NCBI GenBank assembly: GCA_002448445.1
Contig: DJYC01000067.1
Coordinates: forward strand, 1-8,523
Direction of reading: 5' to 3'
Length of the DNA: 8,523 nt
Source of the DNA: Treponema sp. UBA6988
Lineage (GTDB): Bacteria > Spirochaetota > Spirochaetia > Treponematales > Treponemataceae
The notes beneath the pieces were generated by a model, which saw only the letters and a program-made list of their open reading frames with translations, made no database searches and had not been told where the DNA came from. Below are positions 4,015 to 8,523 of this stretch, piece after piece (position 1 is the stretch's first letter; each line of letters opens with the position of its first letter). The translations under genes and the position numbers were made by a program.

Positions 4015-5736
4015 TCAGTCTCCCAAATTCATCACCTGGGCAAAGATTGGCTTTCCGCCGGGTACCATCGGAAGTACGGGTTCGTCTATTCCGACTTTTG
4101 CATCTATAACTGCGGCCTCTCCGGAGTCAAGTGCTTCCTTGAAGACCTTTTCAAATTCAACTTCCGTGTTTGCCTTGTAGCCCTTGATTCCGTATGCGGC
4201 GGCAAGTGAAACCCAGTCCGGGCCAAAGTCCAAGGTGGTTGCGGAATAGCGCTTTCCGTAGAAGACACGCTGCCAAAGGCGGACGTTGCCAAGGGTTCCG
4301 TTGTTTACCACGACAATTACGATTGGAAGCTTGTAGTGGCCGATTGTGGCAAGTTCGTTGCAGTTCATGCGGAATGAACCGTCGCCTGCTATGTGGATTA
4401 CGCGTCTCTTTGGGTTTGCAAACTGAGCTCCGATTGCGGCTCCAGTTCCAAAGCCCATTGTTCCGAGTCCGCCGGATGTGATGAAGGTGCGCGGCTTTTC
4501 AAATGGATAGTGCTGGGCTACCCAAAGCTGGTGCTCACCAACTTCTGTTGTAACAAAGGCATCGTCTCCTGCAATTTTGTGGACGCATTCACAAAGGAAT
4601 TTTGGATTGATTGAGTCTGCGGGGCGTGCATCGTACATTGCAGGGTAGACTTTCTTCCATTCTTCTATCTGGCCCTTCCACTCTGCATGGTCATTTTTCT
4701 GGATGAGGGGAAGAAGTCTTTCCAAGATTGCTCCTACGTCTCCAACAAGGCTTCCTGCTACAGGTATGTTCTTGTTGATTTCTGCGGGGTCTACGTCTAT
4801 CTGGAATACGCGGCTGTTTTCTGCAAAACGCTTTGCGTCGGAAATTACACGGTCGCTGAACCTGGCTCCAAGTGCAAGGACAAGGTCGCTTTCTGTTACG
4901 GCCATGTTGCTGGCTTTTGTTCCGTGCATACCAACCATGCCAAGGTTAAGGGCATTTGATGAAGGGAATGCTGAGCGTGCCATCATGCTTTCGCTAACAG
5001 GAATGTCTGCTTTTACGGCAAGTTCCTTAAGCTTTTCTGCTGCCTCGCTTATGATGATTCCGCCACCGGCATAGATTACAGGGCGCTTGGCAGAGTTGAT
5101 TATCTCTGCGGCCTTTGCAATTTCTTCGTCTGTGGGGACTGCCGCATTGAACACACGGCGGAGGTTGTCCTTGTCTTTTGAAAGTTCAAGCTTTGCGTCC
5201 GAAAGATTCTTGAGCGGCTCAAATTCCGTCTGGTTTGCGGTAACTTCTTTTGGAATGTCTATGAGGACAGGCCCCGGTCTTCCGCTTTTTGCAATGATGA
5301 AGGCTTCGCGGATTGTGGCGGCAAGGTCTTCTACCTTATGCACCATAAAGTTGTGTTTTGTGATAGGCATGGTGATGCCGGTGATGTCTATTTCCTGGAA
5401 TGAATCGCGGCCTAAAAGCGGTGTTGGAACGTTGCATGTGATTGCTACGATTGGGGATGAGTCCATGTAGGCGGTGGCAATGCCTGTTACAAGGTTTGTT
5501 GCTCCCGGGCCGGATGTTGCCATACAGACGCCGACCTTTCCAGTTGAACGCGCATATCCGTCTGCTGCGTGGGATGCACCCTGCTCGTGGGCTGTAAGAA
5601 TGTGGTGAATCCTGTCCTGATTCTTGTAGAGTTCATCGTAAATATTAAGGATGGCTCCTCCGGGATAACCGAAAACCGTATCAACGCCCTGTTCAACAAG
5701 ACATTCAACAACTATCTGGGAACCGTTAAGTAACAT
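4015..5736 (-). CDS. ilvB: Acetolactate synthase (AHAS) large, catalytic subunit
   Basis: Thiamine-diphosphate and FAD enzyme that joins two pyruvates to 2-acetolactate, or pyruvate and 2-ketobutyrate to acetohydroxybutyrate. This is the first common step of valine, leucine and isoleucine synthesis. At 573 residues it is full length. It has the N-terminal Pyr domain with catalytic E51 (TAHEQGASHAADGYAR), the GPGATNLVTGIATAYMDS stretch, and a central domain at about 205-340. The C-terminal PP domain has GDGSF (451-455) and NN (478-479) for cofactor binding, then RLWQ and RYSATT near the substrate channel. AGAGGT sits 4 nt before the ATG. No regulatory-subunit gene (ilvN) follows; a DtxR-like regulator takes that place. 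A catabolic AlsS-type enzyme is the main alternative, but the sequence reads as anabolic IlvB. Confidence 0.95.
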   Translation of the reverse strand: MLLNGSQIVVECLVEQGVDTVFGYPGGAILNIYDELYKNQDRIHHILTAHEQGASHAADGYARSTGKVGVCMATSGPGATNLVTGIATAYMDSSPIVAITCNVPTPLLGRDSFQEIDITGITMPITKHNFMVHKVEDLAATIREAFIIAKSGRPGPVLIDIPKEVTANQTEFEPLKNLSDAKLELSKDKDNLRRVFNAAVPTDEEIAKAAEIINSAKRPVIYAGGGIIISEAAEKLKELAVKADIPVSESMMARSAFPSSNALNLGMVGMHGTKASNMAVTESDLVLALGARFSDRVISDAKRFAENSRVFQIDVDPAEINKNIPVAGSLVGDVGAILERLLPLIQKNDHAEWKGQIEEWKKVYPAMYDARPADSINPKFLCECVHKIAGDDAFVTTEVGEHQLWVAQHYPFEKPRTFITSGGLGTMGFGTGAAIGAQFANPKRRVIHIAGDGSFRMNCNELATIGHYKLPIVIVVVNNGTLGNVRLWQRVFYGKRYSATTLDFGPDWVSLAAAYGIKGYKANTEVEFEKVFKEALDSGEAAVIDAKVGIDEPVLPMVPGGKPIFAQVMNLGD

Positions 5737-5766
5737 ATCAACCTCTTAGAAAAAACTTTATTTTCT

Positions 5767-5795
5767 ATTATACAGTTTTAAGGAAAGATGTTCAA
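5767..5795 (-). promoter_or_regulatory. ilvB operon promoter
   Basis: Minus-strand TTGAAC (5795-5790), 17 bp, TATAAT (5772-5767). Transcription would begin near 5760, leaving a leader of about 24 nt before the ilvB ATG. That is too short for a T-box or peptide attenuator of the kind that often controls branched-chain amino-acid genes. Confidence 0.75.
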
Positions 5796-5815
5796 CAGTG
5801 GTTTTGAAACTGCAG

Positions 5816-5965
5816 GGAAATCGGGTTTGGGTTCCGCTCCCAGTCAAATCTGTCTGAAAAACCCACGGTGTCGCGGAATAGGAAATTAAACTCGCTACGC
5901 TCGTTCCGCTCCAATGCGGATTTTCATACACTTTTGACTTCCGCTGCACCCCAAACCTGATTTCC
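5816..5965. repeat. Long imperfect foldback in the ilvB-Rpn intergenic region
   Basis: The outer arms match at 16 of 18 positions (5816-5833 against 5948-5965, inverted). Matching continues inwards at the same offsets: agtcaaa with tttgac, tgaaaa with ttttca, and gcggaa with ttccgc near the centre. Almost all of this 150-bp stretch can thus fold into one bulged hairpin. The central part includes the phrase cgctacgctcg, common in intergenic repeats. No gene is credible here. It lies about 20 bp upstream of the ilvB -35 box and could be a MITE-like element or a dispersed repeat. Confidence 0.6.
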
Positions 5966-6067
5966 GGGTGCTTTTCATAAGAAAATTTCCGTAATCGCGT
6001 CAGAAAAGGCTCTTTTAAAGCATATATATTTATAGAAGAAAAGTGATGAAGTAGACAGGATGGACAG

Positions 6068-6976
6068 ATGGAAAAGAAAACACGGCTAAGGCCTACACCG
6101 ACGGCACTGCTAAACCCACGGTGCGACGCATCCTTTAAGGCCCTGTTTACCCAGGAAACAAAGGAATCTCATGCGGCACTTCAAGATTTTATTTCTACAC
6201 TTCTTGGAAGACAGGTCAAGGAAGTTCAACTTGTTCCCAACGAACCTCCAGTGGACATGATTGGCGAGATGCAGATGAGCTTTGACGTAAGCGTGCTATT
6301 CGATGACGATGAAAGGGCAGACCTTGAGATGCAGGCCAAGCAGCAGGACTATGAGTATGCCGTACGCGCAGAAACCCAGGCGGCAAGGCTGCTGAATTTA
6401 AGCGCACGCAAAGGCAAGAACTGGAAAGTGGCAAAAGTCTACCAAATTTCCGTGCTTGACTTCCACTTTGACAAAGATGACAAATCTGCCCTTGAGTGGT
6501 ATACTATGAGAAAGGCCAACGGAGGAAAGCTTGGCGAAAGGCTCAATGTTATATTCTTTGACTTGCTCAAGATAAAGAAACTCTTGGGTACACCGCCAGA
6601 AAAACTTACGAAACTGGAGAAATGGGGACTGTTTCTTTCTTATGCAGAAGACGAAACCAAGAAAGACTACCTTGAAAGTCTCATAAACTCCGAGGAAGGG
6701 ATTATGAATGCAAAAACCGCTCTAAGCAAAGTAAGCCAAGACGACATAAACTGGGCAATAGAGAATTCTATTTTTAAAGCCCGGATGGACTACAATACAG
6801 GCCTTTACAACGCAGAGCAGCGGGGGCTAAGGCAAGGCCTTGAACAAGGGGAACACAAGGCGCAGATAGAAACAGCCAAGCGCATGCTGGAAGCAAAAAT
6901 ATGCAGTCTGGAGCAGATTGCAGCCATGACGAACCTTTCAATAGAGGAAGTTAAAGGTTTGCAGAAACAAGGCTAA
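6068..6976 (+). CDS. Rpn/PDDEXK_2-family nuclease (transposase-like) protein
   Basis: A 302-residue member of the Rpn/YhgA-like group (PD-(D/E)XK nuclease-family putative transposases), whose studied relatives are nucleases that stimulate RecA-independent recombination. The N-terminal third carries the fold: DASFKALF (20-27), then FDVSV with D73 and ADLEMQ with E87 and Q89, which supply the Asp and Glu-x-Gln active-site residues. YEYAVRAETQAARL (95-108) follows, as usual in the family. The C-terminus has a Gln/Glu-rich helix (RGLRQGLEQGEHKAQIE) and a small helical motif (AAMTNLSIEEVKGL) resembling the family's tail. AGGA lies 7 nt before the ATG. An AT-rich TATATT (6025-6030) could be a -10, but no good -35 was found. 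The gene looks intact. The second dispersed repeat starts 13 bp after the stop. Confidence 0.85.
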   Translation: MEKKTRLRPTPTALLNPRCDASFKALFTQETKESHAALQDFISTLLGRQVKEVQLVPNEPPVDMIGEMQMSFDVSVLFDDDERADLEMQAKQQDYEYAVRAETQAARLLNLSARKGKNWKVAKVYQISVLDFHFDKDDKSALEWYTMRKANGGKLGERLNVIFFDLLKIKKLLGTPPEKLTKLEKWGLFLSYAEDETKKDYLESLINSEEGIMNAKTALSKVSQDDINWAIENSIFKARMDYNTGLYNAEQRGLRQGLEQGEHKAQIETAKRMLEAKICSLEQIAAMTNLSIEEVKGLQKQG

Positions 6977-7080
6977 GCAAAAGCCGCACGCACCAGCCTA
7001 CGCCCGATTGTAGGTGGCCGAAGGCGACCGGCCAGAATGGACGGGCCGCGCGCCGTAAGGCGGGCAAGCACCGGAAAGCG

Positions 7081-7112
7081 GGTAAAAAATGCCCTCCTTG
7101 CCATTTTTTACC
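7081..7112. repeat. Perfect 11-bp inverted repeat inside the dispersed repeat
   Basis: ggtaaaaaatg (7081-7091) and cattttttacc (7102-7112), with a 10-nt loop. A third copy of gtaaaaaatgg occurs at 7189-7199. It is not a classic terminator, because the T run is inside the stem and the stem is AT-rich. Confidence 0.55.
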
Positions 7113-7146
7113 ATGAGTTTTCTCCGAAAACCCGCAGTTTGACATG

Positions 7147-7184
7147 CAAACACTTGACGTGCCGTCCATGGCACTCCTTGTTTG
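7147..7184. repeat. Interrupted hairpin inside the dispersed repeat
   Basis: Outer stem CAAACA (7147-7152) with TGTTTG (7179-7184); inner stem GTGCC (7159-7163) with GGCAC (7170-7174). The parts between do not pair well. Confidence 0.4.
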
Positions 7185-7291
7185 CCGAGTAAAAAATGGC
7201 AAATGCCGATTTTAGCCAAAGAGCAAAATGGTAGAGCAGACCGGAGACCGTCCAAAAAAGCAACTTCCAAAAGCAAAAGGAAAAGCCAATA

Positions 7292-7320
7292 TTGCATAAA
7301 TCCTACTATATTGATATATT
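7292..7320 (+). promoter_or_regulatory. mnmA promoter, very close to the first ATG
   Basis: TTGCAT (7292-7297), 17 bp, TATATT (7315-7320). The expected start of transcription, about 7 nt on, coincides with the ATG at 7327. A second TATATT at 7307-7312 lacks a fitting -35. If this promoter is real, the mRNA is leaderless or translation begins at the internal ATG at 7348. Confidence 0.5.
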
Positions 7321-7326
7321 ATTGGA

Positions 7327-8523
7327 ATGACCTATTCAGAACTAGAAATGCCAAAGGCCGGAGACCGCGTTGTAGTTGGTATGTCCGGCGGTGTTGATTC
7401 AACGATGACCGCAGTTCTTCTAAAGGAAAGGGGATGCATAGTAACCGGTGTTACCATGTCCCTGTGGAAAGGCGACCTCCCCATATTGCCAGAAGCAGTC
7501 GGAATGCACGAAAGCTGCTACGGCCCCGGTGAAGAGGAAAACATTGACGAATGCAGGGAATTCTGCCAAAAAAACGGCATTCCCTACCACGTAATAGACG
7601 TAAAGGACGCATACCAAAAAGAGGTTCTTGACTACTTTAAAGCTGAATACCGGGCGGGCCGCACCCCCAACCCCTGCATAAGGTGCAACCGCTTTATAAA
7701 ATTCGGGGCGCTGCTTTCAGGAATACAAAAGCTGGGCATTGAATACGACTATTTTTGCACCGGCCACTATGCAAAGGTTGTCCGCGGAAGTGAAAGCCTT
7801 GCATCCGCATACGGTTCACAGGCATCCCAAAGCCAGACAGGAAATTCAAAGCCTGCACAGATTGCGGTGGCACAAGACGCAACAAAAGACCAGGCCTACT
7901 TTCTTTACCGCATACCTTCGGACGTGCTGGAAAAGGTCCGCTTTCCGCTTAGCACATTTTCCAAGAAAGATATTTTTGCCATGGCAAAGGAGCGGGGGCT
8001 TCTTGCGGCTAACAGGGAGGAGAGCCAGGACTTTATTCCCGAAGCCTACCTTGACTACCTCTTTGCGGACAAGCCTTCTGTTCCGGGCGACATAATAGAC
8101 TTGGACGGGCACGTTCTTGGCCGCCACAGGGGAATCGAGCACTATACGATTGGCCAGAGGCGGGGGCTTGGCGTAAGCGCAAAAATGCCCCTTTACGTTT
8201 GCGCAATCGACAAGGAAAAAAATCTTGTGGTGCTTGCCCCGGACAGCGAGCTCTTTGTTTCTTCGCTCATAGCAGACGATTTGGTTTGGCCTGCAGGCTA
8301 CGATCCAGACTGCACTTTTGAAGCCCAGGTAAAAATACGTCTTGCTGCAAAACCGGTTGCTGCGGTGCTTTCGCCCTACACTCCCAAAGATGGGGAAGCA
8401 TTTGCAGGAAAAGCTTACCTTGTGGAATTTAAGGAAAAGCAGCGGGCAGTTGCGCCAGGCCAGTCTGTTGTCTTTTACAGGGACGGAATCACGGCGGGCG
8501 GCGGAATCATAAGCAAGGCGATT
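7327..8523 (+). CDS. mnmA: tRNA-specific 2-thiouridylase MnmA (3' end outside window)
   Basis: Puts sulfur on U34 of the tRNAs for Lys, Glu and Gln in the cytoplasm. The first 399 residues are present and the frame is open at the edge, although the C-terminal APGQSVVFYRDG and GGGII motifs show that it is nearly complete. The ATP-binding P-loop is MSGGVDS (19-25), followed by CYGP (64-67), TPNPCIRCNRFIKF (113-126), CTGHYAK (144-150) and YTIGQRRGLG. The first catalytic Cys lies in a CxxC (C117, C120). The usual second Cys, in the DSTGICF or ESQDICF motif, is missing: this protein reads ESQDFIPEAY (232-241). A Ser/Gln/Ala-rich insertion sits at about 154-178. An in-frame TGA at 7312-7314 limits the start to 7327 (no clear ribosome site) or 7348 (only a weak one). 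Confidence 0.93.
   Translation, partial: MTYSELEMPKAGDRVVVGMSGGVDSTMTAVLLKERGCIVTGVTMSLWKGDLPILPEAVGMHESCYGPGEEENIDECREFCQKNGIPYHVIDVKDAYQKEVLDYFKAEYRAGRTPNPCIRCNRFIKFGALLSGIQKLGIEYDYFCTGHYAKVVRGSESLASAYGSQASQSQTGNSKPAQIAVAQDATKDQAYFLYRIPSDVLEKVRFPLSTFSKKDIFAMAKERGLLAANREESQDFIPEAYLDYLFADKPSVPGDIIDLDGHVLGRHRGIEHYTIGQRRGLGVSAKMPLYVCAIDKEKNLVVLAPDSELFVSSLIADDLVWPAGYDPDCTFEAQVKIRLAAKPVAAVLSPYTPKDGEAFAGKAYLVEFKEKQRAVAPGQSVVFYRDGITAGGGIISKAI

Larger units (their letters stand above)
6990..7260. repeat. Hairpin-rich dispersed repeat, copy 2
   Basis: Shares its two ends with 2808-2962: gcaccagcctacgcc (6990-7004) and atggtagagc, nine bases, accgtcca (7228-7254). Its inside is longer and different, made of hairpins including TGGCCG/CGGCCA (7015-7034). 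It starts 13 bp after the Rpn-like gene and ends about 65 bp before mnmA. I see no gene in it, and AT-rich DNA with the mnmA promoter follows. Confidence 0.6.

Noticed and set aside
4104..5711. Several 60-130 codon frames on both strands inside ilvB
   Set aside because: They are shadows of the ilvB frame with no ribosome sites or recognisable domains.
5737..5766. T-box riboswitch or attenuator in front of ilvB
   Set aside because: The promoter leaves a leader of only about 24 nt.
5758..5949. Minus-strand frame of 63 codons over the foldback
   Set aside because: It covers the foldback and the ilvB promoter, has no family resemblance, and its composition follows the inverted repeat.
5859..6123. 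12-bp direct repeat aaacccacggtg at 5859-5870 and 6112-6123
   Set aside because: About one or two such matches are expected by chance in a window of this size; nothing else links the sites.

Overview
The window looks like accessory-rich chromosome of a host-associated spirochaete, most likely Treponema or a close relative. This is inferred from several weak signs: a Rpn/PDDEXK_2 protein, dispersed 'HPELDSGS'-type repeats, a CxxC-type MnmA, and an integron-like site (a chromosomal integron is known in T. denticola). No rRNA or species marker is present, so the assignment is tentative. No tRNA, rRNA or CRISPR array was seen.

Layout. (1) About 6-1319: an apparently intact IS3-family element on the minus strand, with OrfA, OrfB, an A_AAA_AAG frameshift heptamer and a complete DDE triad. 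(2) 1422-2652: a compact AT-rich module that I read as a single integron gene cassette. Its 3' end is a 63-bp attC-like palindrome. Its 5' end is a matching GTTATG core site, preceded by a consensus-like promoter facing into the cassette. It carries two minus-strand genes: a PD-(D/E)XK nuclease-like protein, and a small protein homologous to the C-terminal domain of that nuclease. No integrase gene is in the window. (3) 2808-3130: non-coding repeats, namely a hairpin-rich dispersed repeat whose second copy is at 6990-7260, then a degenerate array with a period of about 19 bp.

(4) 3139-5736: a minus-strand operon in the order acetolactate synthase large subunit (ilvB), a DtxR/MntR-like metalloregulator, and a membrane-anchored protein of unknown function. 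The genes are 13 bp apart or overlapping, and a TTGAAC-17-TATAAT promoter precedes ilvB. (5) 5816-5965: a long imperfect foldback between the divergent ilvB and Rpn genes. (6) 6068-6976: a plus-strand Rpn/PDDEXK_2 nuclease-family gene, followed 13 bp later by the second dispersed repeat. (7) 7327 to the end: the 5' part of mnmA (tRNA 2-thiouridylase), which runs off the window, with a promoter so close to the first ATG that the mRNA may be leaderless.

How they fit together. ilvB and mnmA are housekeeping genes. The DtxR-like gene appears to be transcribed with ilvB. The rest is mobile or accessory DNA: IS, cassette, foldback and repeats. The part most worth a second look is the cassette. It combines a nuclease-like protein, a stand-alone copy of its C-terminal domain, an attC, a leader ORF starting inside the recombination core, and a fixed upstream promoter. 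It is a candidate undescribed defence or conflict module; that role is inference.
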